DNA of 64,000 bases. Source: Pseudogymnoascus destructans. Lineage: Eukaryota > Ascomycota > Leotiomycetes > Thelebolales > Thelebolaceae. The notes beneath the pieces were generated by a model. The model saw only the letters and a program-made list of their open reading frames with translations, made no database searches and was not told the DNA's origin. This document shows positions 35,141 through 47,298 of this stretch, piece by piece; within the stretch, counting starts at the first letter, position 1, and every line of letters starts with the position of its first letter. The translations under genes were made by a program, and so were the position numbers. The stretch spans positions 558,001 to 622,000 of the forward strand of contig NW_020167539.1 of NCBI RefSeq assembly GCF_001641265.1. The letters are read 5' to 3'.

Positions 35141-37885
35141 CTATGAATTGTCCGTAGGTTCATAACCTTTCCATTTTATCAAAAACTCTTCTTTGCGTCC
35201 TACTAACCTTCTGTCTAGGATCGCTTCGACTTCGTATTCAACAATCTCATTCTCTGGTTGAAGTTCTGTATCTGTCGCAATTGGGGTATTTCCTCTTGCT
35301 GGTTCCAGTAGTGAGACATGAAATACTGGGTGTAGTCTAGACTTCTTGGGTAGCTGCAGTCTGTAATTAACTGAGCTGACTTTGTTCAATATTTTGAATG
35401 GTCCCAATTTCTTGAAGTCCAACTTTGTACTTGGTCGTTTCGTTTTGATGTGTTTCCGGAGTAGATATACTTTATCCCCCTCCTTGAAGGCAGGTTCCAT
35501 ACTGCGCTTCTTGTTTGCATATGCAGCAGATCGTTCATTTAAGAATTGGATGTCTGTCGCGAGTTGTTCATGGAACGATTTGAGTTGTTCCACGGCGATC
35601 ATAGCTTGTTCTGCTCTTGATTCATCCGGTTGTGGTTGTCTATATGCCTCTGGCTGATAGCCATAATTGGCAAAGAACGGTGAGACTTTTGTTGCTTCGG
35701 TCATCACGCTGTTATATGTGAATTGTGCGATGGGTAATATCTGAACCCAATTGTCTTGTTGGTGGTTGACATAACTCCGTAGGTATTGTTCAAGGGTTTG
35801 ATTCAGTCTTTCTGTTTGACCATCTGTTTGGGGATGGAAAGCTGTTGATAGCTTATGATTTGTTCCCAAAAGCGCCATTAAAGATTTCCAAAATTTTGAA
35901 GTAAAAAGCTTGTCTCTGTCTGAGATTATTTCTTCTGGTAATCTGTGATCGGCTAATATGACTTGAAGGAAGGTGTATGCGAGTGCTTCAGCATCGCTAG
36001 CTTCTAAATATGGCACAAATATTCCATATTTTGTGAGTCTTTCCGTAATAACCAGGATAGCGTCAAATACTACTCCTGTTAACGGGTCCTGAGAGGGTGG
36101 TAGCTTGACAATGAAGTCCAAAGCTATAGATTTCCACGCTCCTGTTGGTACTGGAGTCGATTTCAGCTGTCCATATGGCAAGTGCCTATTGGTTTTGGAT
36201 TTGCTGCAAATGTCGCACTCTCTTACTACCGTTTCCACCTGCTTCCTCATACCTGGGAAGTAGTAGTGTCGGGTGATTCGTTTGAAGGTGCGTAATACTC
36301 CCTGATGGCCGTGTGCTGGTAGCGAGTGTTGTTCTTGCACTAGCGGGCGTCTCATTTTGTTTGGGACATACACTAATCCTTTGAATCGGATCAATCCTTG
36401 TTCATCGATGGCGAAGTCGCCTTCAGTTTTTATTAAGACTCGCTTTGCACATTCATCTGTTGCATAAGCTTTCTTGAGTCTTTCTTCCAACTCCGAGTTC
36501 TCCACAGTGGCAATTGTGGCTAGCAACTCGTTGTATTGCATTCCTGCATCTGTCTTCTTCAATATGGCTCTAGGTCTTTCCTCTTTAGGGCCAATGTAGT
36601 TGGTCCTTCTGCTAAGAGCATCGGCTCTTGCGTTCTCAGAGCCCTTGTGATATGTAATTGTGAAGTTGTAGGCTGCGAGTGTCTCTGCCTATCGGACTTG
36701 TCTGCGGTTTAAAACCTTGGTTGTGGTGAAGTATATGAGATTCTTATGATCCGTCCATACCTGTACTGGGTAGGTTGATCCTTCAAGATATACTCGCCAT
36801 TGCTCAAAAGCAACGACAATAGCTATCAGCTCCTTATCGTGGATGTCGTAGTTGAGCTCCGCGGGTGACAGTTTTCTAGAGTAATATGCAACTGGCTTAA
36901 GCTTCTCATCCTTGTCTGGCTGACTTAGACAGGCTCCAATTGCGAAGTCAGAGGAGTCCGTTTCGAGGACAATCCTCTTTGCAGGGTCAAATGTGACTAG
37001 GATAGGTGCTTCTATGAACTTTGTCTTGAGTTCCTGAAAAGCAGCCTCTGCCTTGCTTGTCCATTCGAATGTAAGATCTTTCCTTGTAAGCTCTGTAAGT
37101 GGTTGAGCTACCTTGGAATATCCCATAATAAACCTCTGGTAGAAGTTGGCAAAGCCTAAGAAGGCTTGTACTTCTTTGACCGTGGTTGGTGTTGGCCATT
37201 CCAACACTGCTGTGACCTTTGCTTGGTCCATTTTGATGCCATGCGTTCCGACAATGTAGCCTAAGAATTCAACTTGATTCTTGTGGAATTCGCATTTTTC
37301 TGGCTTGAGGAGTAACCGATGCTCCTTTAACTTCTGTAATACCTTCCGAACATGACCAATGTGTTCCGTTGGGTCTCCTGAGTAGACTAAGATATCATCT
37401 AGGTAGACGATAACAAACACATCCAAGTATTCATGGAGAGCTGCATTCATGAGCCTCTGCATGGATGCTGGTGCGTTTGTTAGACCAAAGGGCATAACCA
37501 AGTATTCGAACAAGCCATAGCGGGTGCGGAATGCTGTTTTCCACTCATCTCCTTTCTTGATTCGAATCAGGTTATAGGCGCCTCTGAGGTCCAGCTTGGT
37601 AAATATCTTGGCTCCCTGGAACTGGTCGTGTAGTTCGCTTATCAAAGGTAAGGCATATCTATCTTTGATAGTGACATTATTCGTTCCTCAATAGTCCACG
37701 CAGAGTCTTAGCTTCTTGTCCTTCTTTGGCACAAATAGTATTGGACTTCCTGCTGGTGATGTTGATGGTCGAATGAACCGTTTCGCGAGTTTCTCATCAA
37801 TGTATTCCTTCAGTATGTCCAGCTCTGCTGCTGACATCTGATATATTTGTAATGGTGGGTGCACCAGATGTGAGAATCTAGCCAC
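35141..37885 (-). mobile_element. Ty3/gypsy element 1: truncated chromoviral polyprotein (RT-RNaseH-IN-chromodomain)
   Basis: In coding order: RT N-part (SAAELDILKEYIDEKLAKRFI, 37885-37688), RT core with FVIVYLDDILVYS, RNase H (ETDSSDFAIGACLSQ, to 36689), integrase zinc region and core (36562 onward; HGHQGVLRTFKR, DGQTERLNQTLEQYLRSYV), and C-terminal chromodomain (EYEVEAILDRRLVGRKEEFLIKWKGYE). Two in-frame stops break it: a TGA at an expected Arg codon after CVDY and a TAG at an expected Trp codon after RRQVR. Both fit single C:G-to-T:A changes. Gag, protease and the start of RT are missing, because the LTR abuts the RT. It is inactive as seen here. Confidence 0.92.
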
Positions 37886-38530
37886 CCAAGGAAGGGATGA
37901 TTTTACTAAGACAACACACTGTCTTAGGAAACAGAGCCAAAGGGTCGTAGCTTAGACTATTCCACAACGCAGCAATCAGGTGTGTGATGTAGTGAAGTGG
38001 TTCAGACAAGTTGCAACAAATGTTGAGTCTGGGAACTCAGGGGTAAGTCAGAGGTTAACACCTCACTGACTTTTCAGAAACAAGGAGTAACAAGATGAAT
38101 GCTTGGAAGCTTGTAAAAGACGTGGAAGTATGTGATAGTCGATTTACTGTATTGCCTGCTTGCCCTTTCTTAAGGAAAGGGCAATCCTATTTATGCCAAA
38201 GGAGTGTAGTTCTCTCATTTTCCATGACTTTCCATGACTAACCAGGCTTGGTAAATGTATTAGAAATCAAGTGCGACCCACAACTAGCTTGCTAATCATG
38301 TAGTGAACGTAAGAGAATCCCATAGAACCATCTCTTGGGTTCCTAGCCTATAGGAAGTGAAAAGGAGGTCCAAGGTCAGAGTACCTATAGATAAATTATG
38401 TCATAACTTAACCAATCTTGTGGGTAACTAAGGAGCGATGACGTGTAATGAATCATAGAGGGTTGTAGAAGCTTCTAGAGCTATCGTTCATGTTCCTAGG
38501 CCTCTAGTTGGTAGAGATATGCCATGTGGT
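37848..38530. repeat. LTR copy, upstream (5') side of Ty3/gypsy element 1
   Basis: Direct repeat of about 33364-34010. It directly abuts the truncated polyprotein, so the leader, gag and protease have been deleted. After about 38530 the match stops. Confidence 0.75.
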
Positions 38531-38792
38531 AGTATTGGCCCACCCCCTTAAGGAGGAGATTTTCTTAATAACTTGTTCAATGAGTGTCCAAATGATATGC
38601 CGTGATGTATGTAGCATAAACAGATGTAGTAGAAGAGTTTGCAGCAATCGTTGAGTAGTATTGCTTCTGTTGTTGGTGTGATAAGCCAAGATATGTATGG
38701 TGACTTGTAGGTTTGAGGAGGAGATTTCTAAGTTTGCTCTTGAGTTTGATAGCAAACTGAGTGCAACGAATGTCAGTATGACAATAGAGGTC
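38531..38792. other. Junction between the two gypsy elements
   Basis: About 260 bp without coding signal lie between the first element's LTR copy and the matching LTR of element 2. It could be unmatched LTR sequence or old flanking DNA. Confidence 0.35.
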
Positions 38793-39040
38793 ATGATGCC
38801 AGTCCAGGAAAAGTAATCTAGATTGAATCTAAAGAGAGAAGAAGAAGAAGAAGGAAGGAAGGTGAGGCTATTCCTCATAACATACAGTTGTCTGCTTAGC
38901 GGTTGTAACCTTGTGGCTAAGGCTACACCCATAATCCCCATAACAACTGTAACAACCGTAACAACCGTAACAACCGTAACAACCATAACAACGTAACAAC
39001 TGTAACAAGCTGTGACAAGATGTGAGCTGTAATCATAACA
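38793..39040. repeat. LTR of Ty3/gypsy element 2 (3' copy in element orientation)
   Basis: Matches 44830-45058 in the same direction, including the GAAGAAGAAGGAAGG run, the CATACAGTTGTCTGC block and the CCGTAACAA repeats. On the element's strand it begins TGTTATGATTACAG immediately after a purine tract (ACTAGGGGGGGGTAG), as expected for an LTR following a polypurine tract. Confidence 0.8.
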
Positions 39041-42000
39041 CTACCCCCCCCCTAGTAAGATTGATCTCCTGATCAAGAGTAAGATCATCGTGGCTTCTGC
39101 GGGTATTTTCGGTGGAAAGCTTGTGTGAGTTCAGGTGCATTGTTGAAGTTTGTAGCAGGATACCAAGATACCAAGTGTTGTCTAGTGGGTGGTTCTTCCA
39201 TGCTGCCATATAGAACAGCTTCTTCCGTAGGAGTTTAGAATCTAGGATTTCTTCAACTTCCCATTCAAGTTCATCTTCTATAATGATTGGCAGGGGTGGT
39301 TCATGGTGCTGGCCTTGTAAAGCATCATCTGAGTCAAGTCGTAAGAGGTTGTTATCAAACACAGGGTGTATCTTCATGCTTGGTGGTAGCTGGAGTCGGT
39401 ATGTAACATTCCCAATTTGCTCAAGGATTTGAAATGGACCAACTTGCTTATGGTCAAGTTTCTTTGAGGGTCGTTGGGTTTTATATTCTGAGTAGAAAGC
39501 CAGACTCGGTCTCCTATCTTATATCTTGGTGCTGGCTTCCTGTTTTGATTTGCAAAGTGCTCCATTCGGGTTTGTGAGAGGGCGATCTGGTCTTGTAGGA
39601 ATTCCCAAATATCTTTCATGTTTTGAGCTATGTCCTTATGTTCTTGAAGGGCAGTTTGGAACGTGCTATCCTCTATATCAAAGCTCATTCTTGGCTCGAA
39701 ACCCTTGTTTGCAAAAAATGGGCTAACTTTTGTTGAGTCTGATGGAAGGGCATTTGCTGTGAATTCAGCCATGCAAAGATATTCAACCCAGTTGTCTTGG
39801 AGATAGTTGACATGAGCCCGTAAATATCGCTCGAGTTCTGCATTAAACCTTTCAGTTTGCCCGTCCGTTTCTGGGTGGAAGGCTGTAGACAATTTGATTG
39901 TAACTTTCCAAACTTTGCAGAGGATTTTCCACACTACAACTACAAACTGGGGCCCTCTGTCTGAGATGATGGAATTTGGTAAACCATGGTGTTTCCATAC
40001 ATGCTAGAGTAGTAACCTCGCTGTAGCTTCTGCTGTAGTGCCTTCTTTACCTGCAAAGCATGGGATAAAATGGCGCTCTTTTGTAAGTCGGCATGCTACT
40101 ACAAGGATAGAATTGTTTCCTTCACATAATGGTAATCCTGTAATAAAATTGAGTGATATGTCCTTCCATGGTTGGCTTCCAATTGGGATTGGTTGTAGGA
40201 GTCCATTGTATGCGTCCCGGGTTGGTTTTGATCTCTTGCAGGTATGGCAATTCCTCACATATTGAGTGATAGTCTTGTCCTTCCGGGGCCAGTAGTACTG
40301 TCTCTTAATGATTTGAATCAGCTTCCCAATTCCAGGGTGTCCCATTGCTGGCTGGTCGTGAACCTCATGAAGGAGTTTAACTCGGACGTCTTCTGGGATC
40401 CAAACTCGATTTTGGTAGAGTAGGAGTCCATTTCTCTCTTCGCAATGTGCTAAGGCTATATTTGGGCTATCTCACTCGTTGTTCTGTAGTCTTCAGATTG
40501 TATCCTTGCATAATTCATCCTGGAGCTGCGCAGCTTGAATCTGGTCATGGATGCTTTGATCTTGTGGTAGGATTGGTGCAAGTTGAGCATCTTGTGCCTG
40601 CCCTTGACTTTTGAGTTCTAGCTGCTGTGCGAGATCCGGATGGAGTCTCTCAAGGGGTAATAGGGTTTGAAGCTGTTGTTTTTGATGGTCATCTTCTTCA
40701 TTCCCTTCTGGTCTATCTCCTGGTCTTTGAGTTAACGCATCTGCTTTTCTGTTCTGCTTGCCAGGTCGATATATGATTTGGAAATTGTATCAAGAGAGGA
40801 ATTCTGCCCATCGAGCTTGCCGCCTAGTAAGCTTTTTTGTGCTCATGAAATATTCAAGATTCTTGTGGTCTGACAAAACTTGTACTGGCATTGCTGTGCC
40901 CTCAACTTCTGGTCTCCATGCTTCAAAGCATCTAATGATGGCCAGTAGCTCCTTGTCATAGATTTCGTAATTGCACTCAGCAGGTGTCATTTTCTTTGAG
41001 AAGAAGGCAATGGGGTGTAGTACTCCTTGGCCGTCCTTCTGTGATAGAACTCCCGAGGATATATAGTCTGAGGCGTCTGCTTCCACATATGCTGTTTTGT
41101 CCCAGTCAAAGTGTTATAGCATGGGTGCTTCTGTAACAGTCTTCTTAATCAACTCAAAGGCTGCCTGGCAGGCTTGGTTTCATTGGAATATTTGACCTTT
41201 CTTTGTGAGATTTACCAGTGGCTTCATAATAGTAGAGTAGCTTCTTATAAACCGCCGGTAGAACACACAGAACCCAATGAAGGCTTGTGTATCTCGGAGC
41301 GACCTTGGTGCTTTCCATTCAAGTATAGTTTGGACTTTTGCAGGGTCCATTCTCATGACGTAGATTCCAATGATAAGCCCTAGGAATTTTGTTTCTTGGA
41401 CATAGAATTCACATTTTGCAATGTCTGCTTGTAGTCCAGCTTCGCAGAGCTTCTGTAAAACCATTTGCACGTGCTGGGTATGCTCAGGTCGATATGCACT
41501 ATAGATGAGAAGATCATCCATATATGCTGTAACAAATTTGTTTATGTATTCCATAAGGGTTTCGTTCATATATCGCTGGAATGTTGCAGGGCCATTTGTA
41601 AGGCCAAAAGGGAGGACCTTGTACTTGTATGATCCAAATCTCGTCTTAAAGGTAGTGAGATCTTCATCTTCTTTTGTTTGCATACAGATCCGATTAAATG
41701 CATGATGAATGTCAATCTTTGTAAGATATTTGGCACCTGTGATCTGAGCCAATGTTTCATCAATGAGGGGTAGCGGGTATGAGTCTTTTCTTGTAATGGC
41801 ATTTAACTTGCAGTAATCAACACAGAATCGAAGTCCGCCACCTGGTTTGCAGACAAAAAGGACAGGAGAGGCAAAGGGAGCTTTGCTAGCTTCAATAAAT
41901 CCTTTCAACAAGTTGTCGTCAATATATTTCTTCACAAGATCAAGTTCCTCCTTTGACATGTTGTAAAGGGGCGCATGTCCTAATTTCGAATCTTGTTCTA

Positions 42001-43766
42001 AGACGATGTGGTGGTCTGCATATCGGTGAGGGGGGAGTTCATCTGCAGCCTGCTTTGAGAACACATCGAGATATTCATGGAACTCCTTTGGGAGGATCAG
42101 TTTTGGGTCGATTTCCTTCACTTTCTCCTTTGCCTGTTCAGTGAGTATATCTTTAAATGATACTGCAAAAACCTCAGCTCCCTTCTGCTTCCGAAGCATA
42201 TTAAATGGTGCAGCTCCAATCATTGCGACAGTGCATGTGTTCTTGTTCTTATAAGGAGGTTGGAGGGCTGGCTTCCAAGCTTTGTCATCTTGTATTTGCT
42301 TATTGACTTGGGGTAATGTAGGTTTCGGATTTTGAGTATTCGTTGGTGTAGTGTGCTGGCAATGACCTTTAGTAAATATGACTTGGTCATTTACCATATC
42401 AAGTATAACTCCATGTTGCTTCATCCAAGCCTTCCCAAGAATGACAGAATGTTTCCCAAGAGTGGTGATGAATAGAGGGCATAGACTTTCAACATGGTCT
42501 TGGACCTGTAGGCGAGGGTATATAGCATGAGTGATGGGAGAGGCTGCTGTTCCATCAAAGCCTTAAATAGGGCATGGCTTTAAAAGCTCTATTGGTGATA
42601 TGCCCTCTATCTCACAAATTCGTTCTGCGTCAACAGCATTCACAAAGTTTCCTCCAGTAGCTCCAGTATTGATAAGAGCTTGTGCTTTGATTTTTGATTT
42701 TCCTATCATACAAGTAACTATGAATGGAGTATCTGGATCTAATCCAAAGCTTGAGGAAGAAGTTGCAATTCTGGCTGTCATGACACCTTCAGTGACATCT
42801 TGTCTGAAGGTTATTCTTTTCCCAAAAGTGGAGCATCATAAGTGCTAACTTCATGGACTTGAGCATTCTTGGTAGGACATTCATAAGCTCAGTGTCCAGT
42901 TTGCTGGCAATGGAAGCAGCGGCCTTCCTGCATTAACTTCTCAGTTGCAGGGTTCTGATGTGGTGCACGATATAGTCTTGGTGGTCTAAAGCCAGCAGGT
43001 GGGTTTGTAGTAGGCTGCTTAGCCTTGCTGTGAAAGGCTTGCTGAATAACTCGAGGGACAGTGCGAGCATCTTGGATTTGAAGTTGCTGGATATTCTGAT
43101 CAATCAGTAAGCACTTTTGTGCAAAGGCATGGAGAGAGCTTGGATTTATCTCTGCTATTAAAGCAGTCTGCATCTTCGTATTAACCTTATGGCAGAGGTC
43201 ATCAATGAGGGTCTTCTCTGAGTAATCCAGTTCAACAGTGAGTCTCTGGAACTCTGCCCAAAGAGCTTTCTATAAGCACGTTGTGCAGTAAAGCAGCGGT
43301 CTGGATCACTGAAGACTCTGTCTAGGACTTCAAACATTTACACTACAGTTTGAAACTTGTTCTGAGTAGATCGAAGGCATGGATTGATGTGAGAGGAGGC
43401 TTTGCCACCTAGTCTGCTTTGCACATAACCCATTTGAAGGTCTGGAGTAGGAAAATGGTCAAGGTTTGCCTCGAGCTTCATCTTTATCTTAATGCTCCAA
43501 GCTGGCTCTATTCCGTCTGTGAGAGTAGGAGGGTCTGGGATCTTAGTGGATTTCTGGTGTGATTCTCTATTGCAAGTAGTGCTGCTTTTTGACTTCTCAT
43601 TTTCAAGATATTTCACAACAGCAGCTTGTCCTGCCATTGTCTGCTCATGAGCTTGGATAACCTCTTGTAGCTGGCTGATATTGTCATCATATGTAGCCTT
43701 CTCCTCTTGACTCTTCTGGAGGGTAGTATTGTAGAGCTGGGTGACATGATCATAATCCTCCATCAT
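39033..43766 (-). mobile_element. Ty3/gypsy element 2: decayed gag-pol
   Basis: Coding order on the minus strand: gag with coiled-coil start (43766-43338) and zinc knuckle CFHCQQTGH.AYEC (about 42930-42880); aspartic protease (42781-42563) whose active-site triplet reads NTGAT instead of DTGAT; RT (42424-41180) with AYMDDLLIYS; RNase H (41086-40790, EADASDYISSGVL); integrase zinc region (40345-40004; HPGIGKLI, CHTCKRSKPT) and core (39934-39374, HPETDGQTERFNAELERYL); and a chromodomain-like end (WEVEEILDSKLLRKKLFYMAAW, to 39033). Multiple stops and frame changes separate these pieces, and several fit C-to-T/G-to-A change. No intact product is possible. Confidence 0.92.
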
Positions 43767-44829
43767 CTGCTTTTGGATTTAAGTGCAGCCTCTCTCGGGC
43801 TTGGCTCCAGGTGCTCACAACTGAGAGGTCTTTAAGCTCCCAAATGCGAAGGGTAGCTTGGTGTTCTGGTGTAAGGATGCCTGTCCCTCAGTGATGGAAA
43901 GGATCTGAGTCGGGCAGGTTACAGTCACATGATAAGAGTAAAGGCAGGTTAGCCAAGTCAGACCCGTTTCGGGTACTTGAGGAGATTGACCCAATGGGGG
44001 TTCCTCTCCCTCAGTGATGGAAGGTATCTGAGTCGGACAAGTCACGGTCACGTGGTGAGGGTGAAGGCAGGTTAGCCAAGTCGGACCCGTTTCGGGTACT
44101 TAAGGAGATTGACCCAACGGGGGTTCCTCTCTTCATCTTTTTTGTATCCTTCATAGTAGACCTATAGGATAGCATCCGTTTAGCCTCCGACTCGCACTCT
44201 CATATGCTATTACTGTGAGCTGGGTGCTGTGTCCTTACATTTCTAGATCCTCGAGTAGTGTTTCCCTTCTATTGTAGGTGTGGCTTTCTAAGCAGTTCTC
44301 ATTGCTTGTAGTAGATTGGGTTTCTTGTCCTTGATCTGATGCACAAGGACATATCCTTGTGCATCGCATGCCATTATAGCAGGCTTCGCTTCTTGTCCTT
44401 GGAATTGTCGAGGTCAGGATCTTCTTCTGACTTTGTTGGTATCAGGACCTAGACACGTATGTGGTGAAGGCCCTATTATGCAGTTGTCAGCCATATGAGC
44501 CACTCAAGAGGAGTGCACTTCTGTCACGGTTATATCCTTGTTGAGGGAGTGTCACGGAAAGGTCTAATTCTGCTGATATAATGTTCTTTGAGTTGACTTG
44601 TGGTTTCTGGATTTGATGTTCTGGTGTTCTGGTTCTGGTTCTGGTTCAATGTGTAGCTCTGGTTGGTCTGAGTTTCGATTTCTGGTTCTGGAGGTTCTGT
44701 TGCTCAAAGGTTTGTGCTGGTTTCTGGTTTGAGGGTTCTGTTGCTTGAAGGTTTGTGCTGGTTTCTAGTTTCTTGCTCAGGATGAGCTAATGAAGAAATG
44801 AGATTCAATCTTATGTTATGATGGTCATA
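43767..44829. other. Leader region of gypsy element 2 with tandem duplications
   Basis: About 1.06 kb of noncoding element leader. It holds a 123-bp tandem duplication (43884-44006, 44007-44129), a 12-bp-arm hairpin (GATGCACAAGGA..TCCTTGTGCATC, about 44337-44364) and a 40-bp tandem near 44690-44765 (GGTTTGTGCTGGTTTCT). Confidence 0.6.
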
Positions 44830-45164
44830 GAGGTCATGATGCCAGTCCAGGAAAAGTAATCTAGATTGGATCTAAAGAGAGAATAAGAAGAAGAAGGAAG
44901 GAAGGTGAGGCTATTCCTCATAACATACAGTTGTCTGCTTAGCGGTTGTAACCTTGGTGGCTAAGGCTACACCCGTAATCCCCATAACAACTGTAATAAC
45001 TGTAATAACTGTAACAAAAGTAACAACCGTAACAAGCTGTGACAAGCTGTGAGCTGTAATGTAGGTCATGGCGTAACGGGGGTAATGGCGTAACGGGGGT
45101 AGTGGGGTCGGAACCACCCCATCAAACCTACAACCCTATTAACTACTACTACTACTATGCTAGA

Positions 45165-47085
45165 ATGGTCCGTCAGAAGAGTATAAAGGCTCAAGAACGC
45201 GAAATTCAAATTCAAAAAGCTATATTAGCTATTAAATCAAATCAATACAAATCAATATATGCTGCTGCAAAAGCTTTAGGGCTACCAGAGGAGACCCTCC
45301 GCTGTCGCATAAATGGAAGGCACACACGTGTAGAAGCACGCCAGCACCAGCAACTCCTATCAAAAACTCAAGAGCAGACCCTCTCAAAGTGGATTAAAGA
45401 GCTTACTGGAAGTGGTTACGCTCCTAGCCATCGGATATTACGTGAGGTTGCAGAGGAAGTCCGGTCAAACAAGTGTCGGGTCTTCCAAACCCAGGTGAGC
45501 TGACCTACAGAGTTAGTTGACCAGCTCAGTCAAGTCAACTACCAACCCATCAAACCTGCTATAGACTGGCAGACTCGGCTATTTCTAACTAGTGGCTTGG
45601 CAGACCCCATCAAACCAACCGGCCCAGCAGCAGACCCGACAGACCCAGCAGACCCGACCGACCCAGGAGACCCGACCGACTCAGCAGTCCCGACCGACTC
45701 AGCAGACCCGACCAACTCAACAGACACAACCTCAAATCCCTAACTTACCTCTTGGGCAAGAGTGGGTGCCACGGTTCATTCAAAGGCATCCTAACTTACG
45801 CGTTAAGCTAGGAAGAAGGGTTGAGGCACAAAGGATGAATGGGGTCACAAAGCAGGTGTTGAAGGGGTGGTTTGACGCATACAAGAGCCCCACAACAGAG
45901 CAAAAAATCGAAAACTACAACACCTACAATATGGATGAGACTGGGTTTTCAATTGGAACAATGCAATCAACAAGAATTATTGTGGATTCAAGCCTTAGGA
46001 CGCGTTTTCAAGCCCATCCAGGCCGGCAGGAATGGGTGTCTGCTGTTGAGTGCATCTGCATGGATGGAACAACCACCGACCCCCTCATTATCTTCAAGGG
46101 ACAGAATATACTACAGAGCTGGATTCCAAAGGAGGTTATAAGCAAATGGCACTTCTCTGCAAATACAAAAGGGTGGACAAGCAATCTTCATGGATATGAG
46201 TGGCTAAAACGCGTTTTTGAGCCTTCTACAAGAGCAAAAGCAACACTTCCAAATGGACAACTACAACAAAGGCTCCTTATTTGTGATGGCCATGACAGCC
46301 ATATAAGTGGGAGCTTCATATCACACTGCATACAGAATCGCATATCGCTACTTATACTACCTCCACATACCTCTCATGTGTTACAGCCACTTGATGTTGC
46401 AATTTTTGGACCTTTGAAAAAACACCTCACAACAGCCCTCTCACACCTTAATGAGGCGCAGCTCCTACGCATACAGAAAGCAGGATGCATACATACAAGC
46501 AAGAGCAGCTGCATTTTCAAATTCAAATATAACTTCTGCTTGGAGAGGGAGTGGGCTACAGCCGTTCCAGCCACAAACAGTCATACGTGCAGCGACGCTT
46601 CCTACAACAGACGTAGCAGAACGGCCAAGGACTCCAACAGAGCATGATATTTTTGAGAAAGTATTTGTGAATAGCAGTCCTCCTCATTTTCAGACACTTT
46701 ACAAAGCAATACAGTTCTCTCTTCTACAATAACTCGTGGTGGTGTTTTGAACACTCCTACAAAGCAATATATTCATAAGTTAGCAGATGAGACAGAGAGG
46801 CTTAACACATGCCACATACTACAGCAAAGAGAGACGGATAACTTGCGCAACATAATTCAGAAAAGAAGGGAGCAAAAGAAGGGTAAAAGAGCTGTTTTGA
46901 AGGGTCAATTCCACATCTCAACAGAAGAACTCCGGTCGCAAGTAGCAGAAGCAGAAGCAGCAACAGCAACAGCTTCACAGAGGCCTAGAACAACACCACA
47001 ACTTATAGAGGAAGCTACAATTGAGGAAATAGACAGAGAGGGTGAAGAAGAGATATATGACAGCGATTTAGATGAATTAGCCTAG
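45165..47085 (+). pseudogene. Transposase of copy A (broken)
   Basis: Exon 1 (45165-45494, 110 codons) starts MVRQKSIKAQEREIQIQ and contains a psq/CENP-B helix-turn-helix (AAAKALGLPEETLRCRINGR). A GTGAGC donor follows. The downstream frame begins in a Gln/Thr/Pro repeat where every CAG is in frame and could serve as acceptor. After it come the second HTH part (LGQEWVPRFIQRHPNLRVKL) and the DDE domain. Frameshifts near 46485 and 46735 split the C-terminus. The last part (46747-47085) is an acidic, coiled-coil tail. Confidence 0.85.
45610..45730. repeat. CAGACCCGACC(A/G)ACT minisatellite inside the transposase gene (copy A)
   Basis: Imperfect 15-18 bp units rich in CAG-ACC-CGA-CC. The corresponding array is also present in copies B (about 49650-49745), C (about 51020-51105) and D (about 54600-54695), with different unit order and number. 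It sits between the two transposase exons. Confidence 0.8.
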
Positions 47086-47298
47086 TAGTAATTGAACAAT
47101 TTCAATTTTTTAAAGGTGGTAGTGGTTTGATGGGGTGGTTCCGACACCACTACCCCCGTTACGCCATTACCCCCGTTACGCCATGACCTACGTTAATCGT
47201 AACATATACAGCCACTAATAAAAAAGTTATTAGTGTTTTCATTTTAGTCATGTGACCCTCAATTTGGTGGTGGTTGCCAGATTCCTGGTATGGCCATA

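Larger units (their letters stand above)
45059..47193 (+). mobile_element. Pogo/CENP-B-like DNA transposon copy A (type 1 ends)
   Basis: 2135 bp with terminal inverted repeats of about 68 bp. The ends start with A(C/T)GTAGGTCATGG and carry two copies of GGCGTAACGGGGG per end. The target site is TA. It encodes an N-terminal helix-turn-helix exon (45165-45494) and a DDE_1 catalytic region (45592-46490) with YNMDETGFSIG, LLICDGHDSHIS and QPLDVAIFGPLKK. An 8-bp deletion near 46485 and another frame change near 46735 break the C-terminal part (up to 47085). It is not functional as read. Confidence 0.9.
44830..47204. repeat. LTR of Ty3/gypsy element 2 (5' copy), split by DNA transposon copy A
   Basis: The LTR runs 44830-45058 and stops at ..GAGCTGTA. 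After copy A the bases TA-ATCGTAACA (47194-47204) continue it, matching ..GCTGTAATCATAACA at the end of the other LTR. Copy A therefore inserted about 10 bp from the LTR end and duplicated TA. Confidence 0.8.

Noticed and set aside
34574..35163. Minus-strand ORFs opposite the Cys6 ORF
   Set aside because: No domain similarity and broken continuity with the polyprotein; the plus-strand ORF has the patterned cysteines.
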